Assembly: GCA_963727915.1 (NCBI GenBank)
Contig: CAVSID010000001.1
Location: 992,001-1,056,000, forward strand
DNA length: 64,000 nucleotides
Direction: 5' to 3'
Source: CAWAND01 sp963727915
Lineage (GTDB): Bacteria > Chloroflexota > Anaerolineae > Anaerolineales > E44-bin32
Shown: piece after piece, positions 47,300-56,750 of the stretch
How the letters are laid out: the number at the start of each line of letters is the position of its first letter
How positions within the stretch are numbered: position 1 is the stretch's first letter
Position numbers and translations under genes: made by a program
Notes under the pieces: model-generated
What the model saw: only the letters and a program-made list of their open reading frames with translations
Told to the model about the DNA's origin: nothing
Database searches by the model: none

Positions 47300-47694
47300 C
47301 CTTCGGGCCTCCACGTGCTGCGTTCCATGAGCCTCAACAGCCATTCGAAGACGATGAGCGCCAGCCCGAGCAGGATGGCCAGCGAAATCTCCAAGCCGCG
47401 GTTGACCTGGAGCCACACTAGCAAGCCGACGTACAGTCCAACCCAAATGCCTTGCCGAAGCAGGACGCCGGCCGGGACGGCCGCGTCGGGAGCGAAACGC
47501 CGGCGAAGCAGCCAAACGAAGGGCAACGCCGTGCCAGTTGCGGCGATGGTCAGCAAGAAGAAGAACAGCCAGCGCGGCCCCACCGTCGGCTGTGTGGCAT
47601 GCATGAGAAGGTACAAACCCGGCCAGCCGATCGCCGCCAACACGATGGCCGAGATCAGGACCTCTGGGTGGTGAGATGATGGCCGATCTGGCAC
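47296..47694 (-). CDS. Small hydrophobic membrane protein of unknown function
   Basis: 132 residues, GTG start, with four predicted TM helices (VLISAIVLAAIGWPGLYLL, WLFFFLLTIAATGTALPFV, GIWVGLYVGLLVWL, SLAILLGLALIVFEWLL). No known motif. It is translationally coupled to selA (ATGA overlap), so the two are co-expressed, though a functional link to selenium is not shown. Confidence 0.7.
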   Translation of the reverse strand: MPDRPSSHHPEVLISAIVLAAIGWPGLYLLMHATQPTVGPRWLFFFLLTIAATGTALPFVWLLRRRFAPDAAVPAGVLLRQGIWVGLYVGLLVWLQVNRGLEISLAILLGLALIVFEWLLRLMERSTWRPEG

Positions 47695-47786
47695 TCGTTT
47701 ATGCCCTCCAGGGCGTCGTCGACATTATAGTCCAGCCTCTATTCGGTCGAAATGCAGGCATGGGGCGGCCACGGCCAAGGCTCGTG

Positions 47787-47792
47787 TATAAT
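47787..47792 (+). promoter_or_regulatory. TATAAT -10 box for the ABC-F gene
   Basis: TGTATAATCCGCC; the box ends 15 bases before ATG 47808. It shares the downstream CCGCC with the box at 49724. Confidence 0.55.
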
Positions 47793-47807
47793 CCGCCGCG
47801 AGATCCC

Positions 47808-49723
47808 ATGTCGCTTCTCGATGTCCGAAACCTCGCCAAATCCTATGGCGCCCATGACATCTTTCAAGGTGTCTCCCTGAGCATCGCCCACCAGGCCCGA
47901 ATGGGCCTCGTGGGCCCGAACGGTGTGGGAAAGACGACTCTTTTGCGGCTGCTGGCCGGCATCGAGCCGCCGGATGCCGGCACGATCAATAGCGCTCGAG
48001 GCCTGGAAGTCGGCTACCTACCTCAGGAGTTCGAGCTCGTCGGTCCGCCGCAAGCACCAGATGGAAAGCTCACTGTGGGATTCCACACTTGATGCCTATG
48101 CCGGCCTGCTGGACGCCGAGAGGCGTCTTTCAAAACTTGAGAGCGCCATGGCGGATCCGCACCAAGCCGAGTCAGCCCTGGCTCGCTATGGCCCGCTCCA
48201 GGAGTCGTTTGAACGGCAAGGCGGATACACATTCAGGGCTGAGGCCAAGAGGGTGCTCTCCGGCCTCGGTTTCAGTCGGGATGAATTTCAGCGCTCCTTG
48301 GGTGAGTTGTCCGGCGGAGAGCGGACGCGTGCCCTGTTGGCCCGCCTTTTGCTTCAAGACCCGGATCTTCTGCTCCTTGACGAGCCAACCAACCATCTGG
48401 ATCTGGAGGCCGTCGCCTGGCTGGAAGGTTGGTTGGGCGACTGGCCCGGGGCTGTCCTGGTCGTCTCTCACGACCGCTACTTCCTCGACCATGTCGTCGA
48501 CCACGTGGTCGAACTATCTGCCTCGATGGCAGATGTCTACCGTGGGAACTACTCGGCCTACGCTGCCCAGCGTGAACAGCGCCGGACGCACCAGTCGGCC
48601 GAGTACGAGTCCCAGCAGGAATTCGTCGCCCGCGAACAGGCCTACATCAGGAAGAACATCGCCGGCCAAAACACGCGTCAAGCCCAGGGCCGACGCAAAC
48701 GGCTTGAAAGATTCCTGAAGGACGAAGCCATCGATCGGCCGCGCGATCTGCGCACGATGCATATGGGGTTCGAGGGTGTGGATCGCTCGGGAGATCTTGT
48801 GGTCCGCACCAGCAATCTGGTCATCCGGCACCTGGATGGAGATCGACCGTTATTCGAAGTGCCGGACCTCATTCTCCACCGAGGTGAGTGCGCCGCTTTG
48901 ATCGGTCCCAACGGAGCCGGCAAGACGACATTCTTCAAGACATTGCTCGGAAACCTGCCTCCCTGGCAAGGGGAAGCCCGGCTGGGGGAAGCGGTCAAGG
49001 TGGCGTATTTCGCTCAGGCGCACGAGGGCCTTGACCTGAATCAAACAGTCCTCCAGTCTTTTCAGCAGGCGTCCGATGGACTTCACGACATGGCAGGCAC
49101 GCGACCGGCTGGCGCAGTTCTTGTTCACCGGAGACATGGTAGACAAGGCGGTCAGCAGTCTCTCAGGCGGAGAGCGAGGACGCCTGGTGCTCGCCCGCCT
49201 GGCTCAGCAAGATGCCAACCTGCTGCTTTTGGACGAGCCGACCAACCACCTGGATCTTCCATCGCAGGAGGTGCTCCAAGCCGCTCTGGATGCCTTCCCA
49301 GGCACGATTCTGCTGGTTTCGCACGATCGGTACCTGATTAATGCCTTGGCCAGCCAAGTCTGGGTGGTTTCCCCGCGCGAAAACCGTTTGACGGTCCACC
49401 GGGGGGACTACCGGAGCTTTCTTGAGAGTCGAAGACTGGCCGAAGCCCAGGCGAGCCAGGTGGCGGCCGATTCGAGGCGCGAAGACAAGAGACCGGCAGG
49501 CAAGAACACGGCCCAAGCTAAGCCACCACGATTGGAAGAGGTCGAATCGCGTGTGGATGGCTTGGAGGCTGAGTTGTCGGAGCTGGCTCGGGCGATCGAA
49601 ACCGCCGGCACCGACCGTGAGCAGGTTGCTCGGCTGGGAGAAGCTTACGCCCATCTGAAAGAGACTCTGGACGCCGAGCTGGCCGCCTGGGAGCGCTTGG
49701 TGCGGTCGGATAAGGGTGCGTGA
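47808..49723 (+). CDS. ABC-F family ATPase (frameshifted)
   Basis: About 638 residues after shifts near 48075 and 49090. It has two ABC domains without TM segments. Domain 1: GLVGPNGVGKTTLL, SLGELSGGERTRALLARLLL and LLLLDEPTNHLDLEAV. The ABC-F linker is rich in Arg/Gln (RKNIAGQNTRQAQGRRKRLE). Domain 2: ALIGPNGAGKTTFFK, SSLSGGERGRLVLARLAQ and LLLLDEPTNHLDLPSQ. A C-terminal coiled coil (about residues 560-635) resembles the Uup-type extension. ABC-F proteins bind the ribosome to relieve stalling. The subtype is not certain. Confidence 0.92.
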
Positions 49724-49729
49724 TATAAT
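49724..49729 (+). promoter_or_regulatory. TATAAT -10 box for the LCP-family gene
   Basis: TGATATAATCCGCC directly follows the ABC-F stop codon and lies 49 bases before ATG 49779; GAGGAGG within the leader is a possible ribosome binding site but is far from the ATG. Confidence 0.5.
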
Positions 49730-49778
49730 CCGCCTCGTTTGCTCCCCGACCTGAGGAGGACTGGGCGCACCCAAGCTT

Positions 49779-51179
49779 ATGCGACCTGATCGTTCCCGCC
49801 GACGCCTGAGAAACCTACCCGACCGCCTGATTTGGGGGCTCGGTATTGCGTTCGCGCTGGCCGCGCTGCTGTCCGGCGTACTCGTCTTCTCCACGGTCAG
49901 GGGCTTGGCCGCTGCTTGGTCCGGCACCGGCCTTCCTTCCTTCGGCGGCGTTTCCTCGAACTCCGGGCCCACACTCGAGCCGGGCGTAACGCCAACTGTG
50001 GCGCCGTTGGATGAGGCGCCCGCGGCTTGGGATGGCTCCGAGCGGATCACGATCCTGCTGATGGGGCTGGACTATCGGGACTGGCTTACCGGGGACGGCC
50101 CGCCCCGCACCGACTCGATGATGCTGGTTACGATCGACCCGGTCACCCGAACCGCAGGAATGATGTCCATCCCCCGCGATCTGTGGGTTGAGATCCCCGG
50201 GTTCGAGCACAATCGCATTAACACAGCCTATTTCTTGGGCGAAACTTACAAGCTGCCGGGCGGCGGCCCTGCGCTGGCGATGAAGACGGTTGAGAACTTC
50301 ATCGGCGTGCCAATTCAGTACTATGCCGTGATCGACTTCCACGCTTTCGAGCAGATGATCGATGAGATCGGCGGCATCGATGTCTACATCTCGGAAACGA
50401 TCAAGATCTCGCCTATCGGCAAAGAGAGCCATCTGCTGTTTGGCGGGAAAGGCACTCACCTCAATGGGCCCGACGCGCTGGCCTATGCCCGCGTGCGAAA
50501 ATCCGAAGGCGGCGACTTCGATCGCGCCCAGCGTCAGCAACAGGTGGCGCTTGCCATTCGGGACCGGGTGTTGGGGTTCAACATGATCCCCACGCTGGTG
50601 ACCAAAGCCCCAAAGCTGTACCAGGAGCTCTCGGATGGCATCCACACCAACCTCACCTTCGACCAAATGTTGAGGTTGGGGCTTTTGGCGCTGGATATTC
50701 CGACAGACAATATCAAGAAGGGCATCATCAGCCCGCCGGACATGGTTCAGTTTGAGACCCTTCCCGATGGTGCGCAGGTGCTGCGGCCGATCCCCGACCA
50801 AATTCGCGTGCTCCGGGATGACCTCTTCACAACCACCGGCGCGATCGGACCCTCAATCCCCACGGATGATCCGGTGGCGGCCGCCAAGGCTGAGAACGCC
50901 AGAGTATCAGTCTTGAACGGGGCCGGGGTCGAGGGGCTGGCCGGGTTGACGGCTGATTACCTGACAGCTCAAGGTCTGAACGTGGCTAATGTCGGCAACG
51001 CCGACCGGCTCGATTACGCCAAGTCCATCATTATCGACTACACCGGCAAGCCTTATACCGCAAGGTACCTGATGAACCTGATGGGTTTGTCGGAGAGCCA
51101 GATTCTGAGCCAATCCAATCCCGACAGTAACGTTGATTTGGCGGTGATCTTGGGGGCCGACTGGCAAGTTCCCCGCTGA
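49779..51179 (+). CDS. LytR-CpsA-Psr (LCP) family cell-envelope protein with LytR_C domain
   Basis: 466 residues, intact. A basic N terminus and one TM helix (LIWGLGIAFALAALLSGVLVF) are followed by a Pro-rich linker. The LCP domain has RTDSMMLVTIDPVT, GMMSIPRDLWVEIPG, a conserved region around EIGGIDVYI, and YARVRKSEGGDFDRAQRQQQV. The C-terminal LytR_C domain covers about residues 370-466 (ARVSVLNGAGVEGLA). LCP enzymes transfer lipid-linked glycopolymers to peptidoglycan or protein on the outer membrane face. Confidence 0.93.
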   Translation: MRPDRSRRRLRNLPDRLIWGLGIAFALAALLSGVLVFSTVRGLAAAWSGTGLPSFGGVSSNSGPTLEPGVTPTVAPLDEAPAAWDGSERITILLMGLDYRDWLTGDGPPRTDSMMLVTIDPVTRTAGMMSIPRDLWVEIPGFEHNRINTAYFLGETYKLPGGGPALAMKTVENFIGVPIQYYAVIDFHAFEQMIDEIGGIDVYISETIKISPIGKESHLLFGGKGTHLNGPDALAYARVRKSEGGDFDRAQRQQQVALAIRDRVLGFNMIPTLVTKAPKLYQELSDGIHTNLTFDQMLRLGLLALDIPTDNIKKGIISPPDMVQFETLPDGAQVLRPIPDQIRVLRDDLFTTTGAIGPSIPTDDPVAAAKAENARVSVLNGAGVEGLAGLTADYLTAQGLNVANVGNADRLDYAKSIIIDYTGKPYTARYLMNLMGLSESQILSQSNPDSNVDLAVILGADWQVPR

Positions 51180-51204
51180 CAACCGACATGGCAAGCCAAT
51201 ACGC

Positions 51205-51231
51205 AAAAGGCGGCCCCAGCCGCCTTTTTTT
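51205..51231. terminator. Bidirectional Rho-independent terminator
   Basis: AAAAGGCGGC-CCCA-GCCGCCTTTTTTT, with A and T runs on both sides, between the LCP gene (plus) and PAP2 gene (minus). It should serve both convergent transcripts. Confidence 0.85.
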
Positions 51232-51256
51232 GTCCCTATGGGCCGGCCGGGTGCGT

Positions 51257-51772
51257 CTAGAGCGGGAGCAGGACCAGGACAAGCAGCCCGGCCACCAAGC
51301 CGAATATTGCCCCGGCGATGACGTCCACAAGAAAGTGAACGCCCATGGACACTCTCGCTAGCACAACCAGCGGCGCCCAGACGAGCAGGAGAACAGCCAG
51401 CCACGGGGGTCCCCACGCCGCACTCATCGTCGCCAGGAGGACGGCGCGGGCCGCATGGCCGGATGGAAAGGAATGGGGATCAGTGATGCGGTAGATGGTG
51501 CCCCAACTGCCCTCGGGTCGCTGCCGCCGGAAGACGAGCTTGAGCCCCAGGACGATGGCGGCCGTAGCGACGATCGCAACGGCGAAGCGCAGGGCGATCG
51601 GTTGCCAGGCCGATGACCCGGCGAAATAGACGACCGCCAAGCCGATCAGCCAGAACCAGGAGTTGCCGGAATGAGCCAGGAAGGCCGCAGCTGAGCGGAG
51701 CGGGCCCGGCCTTTCTGCAATCGATAACCGCTGGGTCCAACGATGATCCCAGGCGAGGAAGCGCGACATCAT
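51257..51772 (-). CDS. PAP2-superfamily phosphatase
   Basis: 171 residues, several TM helices. The three-part PAP2 signature is present: KLVFRRQRPEG, then HSFPSGHAAR, then ARVSMGVHFLVDV. It dephosphorylates lipid phosphates such as undecaprenyl pyrophosphate or phosphatidate at the outer membrane face. The start overlaps the stop of the nucleotidyltransferase gene (ATGA). Confidence 0.92.
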   Translation of the reverse strand: MMSRFLAWDHRWTQRLSIAERPGPLRSAAAFLAHSGNSWFWLIGLAVVYFAGSSAWQPIALRFAVAIVATAAIVLGLKLVFRRQRPEGSWGTIYRITDPHSFPSGHAARAVLLATMSAAWGPPWLAVLLLVWAPLVVLARVSMGVHFLVDVIAGAIFGLVAGLLVLVLLPL

Positions 51773-52555
51773 TGCCCGGGGGACTCTTGCCGGGCCTCGA
51801 GCGCCGCCCTGATGATCTCAAATTGATGGGGTTTGTCCACGTCCATGGCGAGCTCGGCGTACGGGGAAAGGTGAGCGTGGCCGTCGAGTTTGAGCCGCTG
51901 GCAGATCCGACGCTCGGCGGCATGCAGGGTAAGCCGGCGAAGAAGAAGCAGGATCAAGGTGTCGTAGCCGACCATTGCCGCCTGGCGCATGGGGGATTTG
52001 CGCGCCTCGACCAGCCGGTCCCAAAAAGCCTCACGTACCACCAGGGACACGCTCACTACATTCATGTCTCCGCCGCAGACTTCGACATCCTTGAACTTGA
52101 CGTAGGAGCGGTTGGAGGCCGGGAACCGTGCTTCCATGACCTTTCGTTCAACGGCGATGTAGTCCAGATCGCCGGGCGATTGAAGTGCCAGCTCCGTGCG
52201 CCAATCGACCATCTCGGCCGTCACGGCCGGGATGTCGGCGGCGGTGTAGAGGGCCAGCTGCTGCGAGGCGTCGATCTGGCGAACGTGCTCCAAGCCGGCC
52301 ATCATGTTGTGAAGCAGGTCGCCCTGGTCGGGCACGAAGTCCAGTCCCTTGCGGGACGTCAGGCCAAAGAGAATCATCCAACCCGACGACAACGATATGC
52401 TCAATGCTGTGCGCTCCGTCTAGGGCGTCGATCACCCACTGAACCATCGGCTTGCCTGCAATCGAGAGCATCGCCTTAGGTTTCCCCTGGCACACGTCGT
52501 ACAGCGGCTCATCAGGACCGGGGACGCCCCCGGCGGCGACAAAGGCGTTCATCAT
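51769..52555 (-). CDS. MobA-like nucleotidyltransferase (frameshifted)
   Basis: About 262 residues with one shift near 52370. The N terminus is a NTP-transferase fold: NAFVAAGGVPGPDEPLY (an altered Gly-rich loop), KPKAMLSIAGKPMVQWVIDAL and HIVVVGLDD. The second frame continues with ALYTAADIPAVTAEMVDW and a helical C-terminal half. The usual LAGGxGxRMG loop is degenerate, so substrate and activity are uncertain. It is co-transcribed with PAP2. Confidence 0.75.
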
Positions 52556-52572
52556 ATCCTCGCAGTGCCAAC

Positions 52573-53028
52573 CTAGGACGGGCGATCGTGCCCGTCGGCG
52601 ATGAGGCCACGGCGCTTGAGCCAGCTCGGACTGGGGGAGCAGGCCAGAGCGGCCATATCGAGCGTGTCTCCCCGTCCGAAGACGACGCCCTCCTCTTCGA
52701 GCAAGATCTTCTGCACCGGCGGGCCGTGCCCGGGCCTGGGGCTGACCTGACCCTTGGCGTTCACGACCCGCTGCCAGGGCACGTCATCGGGGCAGGCCGC
52801 CATGGCGTACCCCACCCAGCGGGCCCGGACTCGCCGATAGGCCAGGGGATCGAGGTTGAGCGGCGCAGGTATCAGGGCGGCGATCGATCCGTAGGTCATG
52901 ACACGGCCCGGGGGAATCGCACGCACAATGTCGAATACCAGCTGGTTGAAGGCCTGCCTGTCGGCAGGCGCCTTGACGGTTCCTGCGGTGTTTGTCGGGC
53001 GAGCACGCGACGAAGCCGGCGGGATCAT
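52573..53028 (-). CDS. Alkyltransferase-like (ATL) DNA-repair protein
   Basis: 151 residues matching the DNA-binding domain of O6-alkylguanine alkyltransferase: VFDIVRAIPPGRVMTYGSIA, the Arg-finger region ARWVGYAMAA and VPWQRVVNAKG. The catalytic PCHR motif is replaced by PWQR, the hallmark of ATL proteins. These bind O6-alkylguanine and hand it to nucleotide excision repair. The start overlaps the upstream stop (ATGA). Confidence 0.9.
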   Translation of the reverse strand: MIPPASSRARPTNTAGTVKAPADRQAFNQLVFDIVRAIPPGRVMTYGSIAALIPAPLNLDPLAYRRVRARWVGYAMAACPDDVPWQRVVNAKGQVSPRPGHGPPVQKILLEEEGVVFGRGDTLDMAALACSPSPSWLKRRGLIADGHDRPS

Positions 53029-53927
53029 GGGTTGAGCGGGTGGACCTGCGGCTCCAGATTCAATTTGTGAAGCATTTCACGAAGTTCGTCTCGGGTAAGG
53101 GGACGGCCTTTGCCGGCAACGGCTACCAGAGCCGCCTCCATCATATTCGTCCCGAATGAGCGCCCCTCGAGCACGGGGGTGGTGGTGACCAAATAGCTGA
53201 CGCCGGCGGCCTTGAACAGGGCCACATCCTCCGTCGTGGTGGTGTTGGTGACGATGATCTTGCCCGACAGGTCGTCCGGCATGTAGCGTTTGACGTAGTG
53301 ACAATCCCCGGCGATGACCGTCGCCCACTGGTAGTACTTGGTCCACTTTGGGGTGCGGACCTCTTGCTTCTCGCCTGTCGGGTAGACCCAGCTGAAGGGG
53401 AGGCGGCCGGCGATCGGCATCAGGACCCGGGCCAAAGAAGTCAGGCTGCGTCGGGAACGCAGGGCGATGGGGATGCCCAGGCCGAACATCAGATCGCCGA
53501 AGACGCAGTCATAGCCGGCGTCGAGAAAGGATACCGTCATGCCCCACCGGTCGGCGCCGACGGTCACCATGACGCGCTTGGGGTGCGGCGGCTGTGGTAG
53601 CTTCTCCTCCAGCACGCGCGCCACATCGGCCTCCAGAGTGTTCTTAAGCCCCGTCCCGTCGACGACCGGGGTGATCTTGATCTTGCGCACCATGGGTTTG
53701 ACAGAGTACAGAGGGTACCATCTCCCGTCGACCTCCAGGCCAAGGTCGGCCCCGCCGACGCCGAAGGCATCGACCTTGCCGTCCAGCTCAGCATAGCGGT
53801 CGGCGGCCGCTTCCATGTCCCCGTCGGTGCCGATGCGCTCGATCTGGACCCTCTCGCCGAGCAGCTCTACCTCGACCGCCTTGTCGCGTGTCGAGGACCC
53901 GATGCTAATGCTTACCGCTCGCTTCAT
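53025..53927 (-). CDS. Conserved protein, quinate/shikimate dehydrogenase-like by annotation habit
   Basis: 300 residues, intact. Conserved-looking blocks are DAFGVGGADLGLEVDGRWYP, VVDGTGLKNTLEADV, VFGDLMFGLGIPI and WVYPTGEKQEVRTPKWTKYY, then IIVTNTTTTEDVALF and LVTTTPVLEGRSFGTNMMEA. From memory, close relatives are sometimes labelled quinate 5-dehydrogenase; I see no standard Rossmann GxGxxG and would not assert that activity. It heads a coupled set with ATL, nucleotidyltransferase and PAP2. Confidence 0.6.
   Translation of the reverse strand: MKRAVSISIGSSTRDKAVEVELLGERVQIERIGTDGDMEAAADRYAELDGKVDAFGVGGADLGLEVDGRWYPLYSVKPMVRKIKITPVVDGTGLKNTLEADVARVLEEKLPQPPHPKRVMVTVGADRWGMTVSFLDAGYDCVFGDLMFGLGIPIALRSRRSLTSLARVLMPIAGRLPFSWVYPTGEKQEVRTPKWTKYYQWATVIAGDCHYVKRYMPDDLSGKIIVTNTTTTEDVALFKAAGVSYLVTTTPVLEGRSFGTNMMEAALVAVAGKGRPLTRDELREMLHKLNLEPQVHPLNP
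53064..53083. promoter_or_regulatory. Imperfect Rex-like palindrome (TTTGTGA-N6-TCACGAA), intragenic
   Basis: One mismatch from the exact element, within the last codons of the quinate-dehydrogenase-like gene. It may be chance. Confidence 0.2.
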
Positions 53928-54026
53928 GATGGCTCCTGTGAATGTGGATGTCCTACTCTACACCTATGCCACAGGAGCGTCAACGCGGCGCCAAGCCGGG
54001 CGGCCCGGGGAGGTGATTCGCCTTGA

Positions 54027-54860
54027 TCAGGTCCCCCAGTCCCTCGGGTAGAGAAAGTCGTAGCCAACCGTTCGGCCGCTGATCTTGGCGATGGGGGGCA
54101 TGACACGCTTGAAGTGATTAAGGCGTACGCGATCCAGGGTTTTCTGCACGAAGGTGGCGTCGAACCCGGCGTCGGTGGCGGCGTCGGGTGTGACGCGCTC
54201 ATCGACCAAAAGGTGAAGAAGCCGGTCGACTCTCTCGTAGGTGGTGCCCAACTCGCCCTCGTCGGTTTGCCCCGGCCACAGGTCTGCCGAAGGGGGTTTA
54301 TCGATGATGACCTCGGGTACCCCCAGGGCGCGCGCCAGTTGGCGGATTTGGGTCTTGTACAAGTCCCCGTTGGGGTTAACAGCGCAGGCCGAGTCGCCGT
54401 ACAGGGTTGTGTATCCCAAAAGGATCTCGGTCTTGTTGCCCGTGCCGATGACCAACCCATCGAAGGCGGCGGATTGATCGAATAGGATGGCCATGCGAAT
54501 GCGGGCCATCATGTTGCCCCGCCGCACCTTGGACATGTTCGGGAAGCGGTCGAAGAGGGGATTCACCATGTCCGTAATAGGTACGTCCAGAGAATGGACC
54601 TTGAGCAGATCGATGACCAATCCGGCGTGGTCCATAGATTCTGGGGACGAGCTGGCGTAGGGCATGCGCAGAGCGAGCACATTCTCGGGACCGAGGGCTT
54701 CGGCGGCGAGGAAGCACGCCAACGATGAATCGATGCCCCCCGAAAGGCCCACCACGCCGCGCGTGAAGCCGTGGCGCCCGAGTTCGTCTCGGATGAAGGC
54801 GACAAGCACCTTGCGCGCCAGGTCGGTGTTGATGCGGAGCGGTGAATCGTCAGCTGTCAT
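54027..54860 (-). CDS. nadE: NAD+ synthetase (ammonia-type catalytic subunit)
   Basis: 277 residues. The PP-loop SGGIDSS near residue 40, GTGNKTEILLGY, and the C-terminal RVMPPIAKISGRTVG region are typical. It adenylates and amidates nicotinic acid adenine dinucleotide. It lacks a glutaminase domain, but the gene immediately upstream on the same strand encodes a nitrilase-type protein with the expected triad. The pair may therefore be a split glutamine-dependent NadE. Confidence 0.95.
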   Translation of the reverse strand: MTADDSPLRINTDLARKVLVAFIRDELGRHGFTRGVVGLSGGIDSSLACFLAAEALGPENVLALRMPYASSSPESMDHAGLVIDLLKVHSLDVPITDMVNPLFDRFPNMSKVRRGNMMARIRMAILFDQSAAFDGLVIGTGNKTEILLGYTTLYGDSACAVNPNGDLYKTQIRQLARALGVPEVIIDKPPSADLWPGQTDEGELGTTYERVDRLLHLLVDERVTPDAATDAGFDATFVQKTLDRVRLNHFKRVMPPIAKISGRTVGYDFLYPRDWGT

Positions 54861-54890
54861 GGCTGTGGTCTCCTGATGGCAGGTACATCT

Positions 54891-55772
54891 TCACCGAGGC
54901 TGACCCGACAGGTTCCGCCCGGGCACCCGCAGGATCTGGCCGAGTTGTCGTTCCACCCAGGCCGGCCGCTCGTCCCTGAGGAGGGGCAGGCGGATGCGTG
55001 TCCGCCGCACCTGGTCCGGGTCGATCTCGGCCAAGGTGAGCCCCTCTTGGAATTCCGGGCCGCTGGCGAGCAAAGCGCCCGAGGGTCCGAAAGCGGTGGC
55101 GCGACCGCCGAAGATTAATCCGTCCTCGAACCCGACCCGGACAGCATGACCGATGTGGACCGTGAACAGGCTGGCGTAAGCCTGGTTGACGCGTTCAACC
55201 CACGTCACCGACTCCAGTTGTCCGTCGCCGCTCAAGCCGCGAACGGGAGAGGCAGACAAGAATAGCATCAGATCGGCCCCGTCCAACCAGAGCAAATAGG
55301 GCGACGACGCGTGCCAGAACTCCTCACAGATCAGAAGGCCGACGCGGCCAAAGTGCGTGTCGAAAGCTCTCATCGTTTCGCCGGGCGAGAAGAAGCGCCC
55401 CTCGTCGAACAAACCGTAAGTTGGCAGGTAGACCTTGCGATGGACGTGGACCAGCTTGCCCGCCGAGAGGTAGGCGGCGGCGATGTAGTACCTGAAACGG
55501 TCGTCGACGTCCACAAAACTCACCACCAGGTCGAGATCGCGGCTGGCCTTGATCAGGGGTCCAAAAACCGGGTCGTTGGGGGTGGGAGAGCAGGCGACGG
55601 AGGGAACCTGGTCCTGCAGCATGTAGCCGGTCAGCGAGAGCTCGGGAAAGGCCAGCAGATCGACCCCCTGTTTGCGGGCGGTGTCGATCAGATCGAGGTG
55701 CTTAGACAGGTTGTGCTGAATGCCACCCAATTGGGTGTCCATCTGTACGAGGCCGAGTGTGAACGGCGGCAT
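54891..55772 (-). CDS. Carbon-nitrogen hydrolase (nitrilase superfamily), probable glutaminase partner of NadE
   Basis: 293 residues. The catalytic triad is visible: Glu in LLAFPELSLTGY, Lys in HVHRKVYLPTYG and Cys in VGLLICEEFWH. The sequence resembles the N-terminal glutaminase domain of glutamine-dependent NAD synthetases (FDEGRFFSPGE). It is followed 30 bases later by the NadE synthetase, which supports an ammonia-supplying role. An independent amidase function is possible. Confidence 0.85.
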   Translation of the reverse strand: MPPFTLGLVQMDTQLGGIQHNLSKHLDLIDTARKQGVDLLAFPELSLTGYMLQDQVPSVACSPTPNDPVFGPLIKASRDLDLVVSFVDVDDRFRYYIAAAYLSAGKLVHVHRKVYLPTYGLFDEGRFFSPGETMRAFDTHFGRVGLLICEEFWHASSPYLLWLDGADLMLFLSASPVRGLSGDGQLESVTWVERVNQAYASLFTVHIGHAVRVGFEDGLIFGGRATAFGPSGALLASGPEFQEGLTLAEIDPDQVRRTRIRLPLLRDERPAWVERQLGQILRVPGRNLSGQPR

Positions 55773-55784
55773 ACCTGCTCCTAA

Positions 55785-56537
55785 CTACCCTTGACGGCTT
55801 CGGATGGCCAGGCCGGCCAACGCCGATGCCAGGATGACAGCGCTCTCCACCATATCCAATCGCTGCCCTGCGATGAGTGCCACGGGGTCGGCGCGCGTGG
55901 CGCTCAACACAAGGCTGATCAGGGCGATCCCTGCCAGGGCGGCGCAAGCAAGGCGGCCGGGCCGGCTCTGCATCCACGGAAGGCTGGCTGAACGGTAAAG
56001 CCCAACAAATAGCAGAATGCTGGCCAGCGCGCCGACGGTCTGCGTTGGCCAGCGTGGCGCCAGCATGCCAAGCCAGTTGGGAGACATCGTCGTCCACCAG
56101 CTGGAGGCGGTGTGAAATCCGTAGGCGCAGCCATCAATCTGGCAGCCCAGCCAAATAGTGAACGACATGGCGGCGGCGGGCAGGGCAAGCAGATCGACGA
56201 CGCGCCAGAAATTCGCCCCCATCAGGGCAGACGCGATCACGACGGCAACGATGCCCCCCAGCACCGCTCCAGCCCAACCAAGCCCGCCCAGCCACAACGC
56301 TGGAATTTCCAGGGGGTGGGACGCGAAGTACGACGCATGCGCAGCGCAGAACTCGAGTCTTGCACCCAGGAGGCCGCCAAGGAGCGCCACCACGCCCAGG
56401 TCGATGCGCTGGCTGGGGGAGGTGGTTCTGAGAGTGGTCGAATCCAACAAGCTCGCCTGGGACGGCTCGATCACCCCCAGCCAAACCAATCCAGCCAGTC
56501 CGGCGAAGCCAAACAAGATGGGGAAGGCCTCAAGCAT
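55785..56537 (-). CDS. Prolipoprotein diacylglyceryl transferase-like membrane protein
   Basis: 250 residues, about seven TM helices. GGLLGARLEFCAAH and IPALWLGGLGWAGAVLGGI align with the Lgt family blocks (GARL, GGLxxxGxxxGG). The central IWLGCQIDGCAYGFHT replaces the usual GRxGNFxNGE. The family fold is supported, but the changed motifs make Lgt activity uncertain. It lies 12 bases before the nitrilase gene. A TATGAT on the minus strand (56561-56566) may be its -10. Confidence 0.65.
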   Translation of the reverse strand: MLEAFPILFGFAGLAGLVWLGVIEPSQASLLDSTTLRTTSPSQRIDLGVVALLGGLLGARLEFCAAHASYFASHPLEIPALWLGGLGWAGAVLGGIVAVVIASALMGANFWRVVDLLALPAAAMSFTIWLGCQIDGCAYGFHTASSWWTTMSPNWLGMLAPRWPTQTVGALASILLFVGLYRSASLPWMQSRPGRLACAALAGIALISLVLSATRADPVALIAGQRLDMVESAVILASALAGLAIRSRQG

Positions 56538-56621
56538 ATCCGGCTCCCGATTCAGGGAAAATCATACCATCCACCACCGCCCCGTTCTTCAGGACCGCTC
56601 CCCTGCCGAACCTGCCGATTG

Positions 56622-56627
56622 TATAAT
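56622..56627 (+). promoter_or_regulatory. TATAAT -10 box upstream of nfeD-like gene
   Basis: TTGTATAATCTCCCC, about 124 bases before the ATG at 56751. It may drive the nfeD-slipin pair. Confidence 0.4.
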
Positions 56628-56750
56628 CTCCCCCGGCTGACCGCACTCGTTGGCCAGACCAATTGTCCGCCATTTGTCTGCTGGCTGACATGCAGCTACT
56701 CTCGCCCGGCGCGAGGCTGAGAACATGCTCACCAAGCGGAGGCGGTAGAC

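Noticed and set aside
46484..47674. Plus-strand open frame of 396 codons over selA
   Set aside because: selA motifs on the minus strand are unambiguous.
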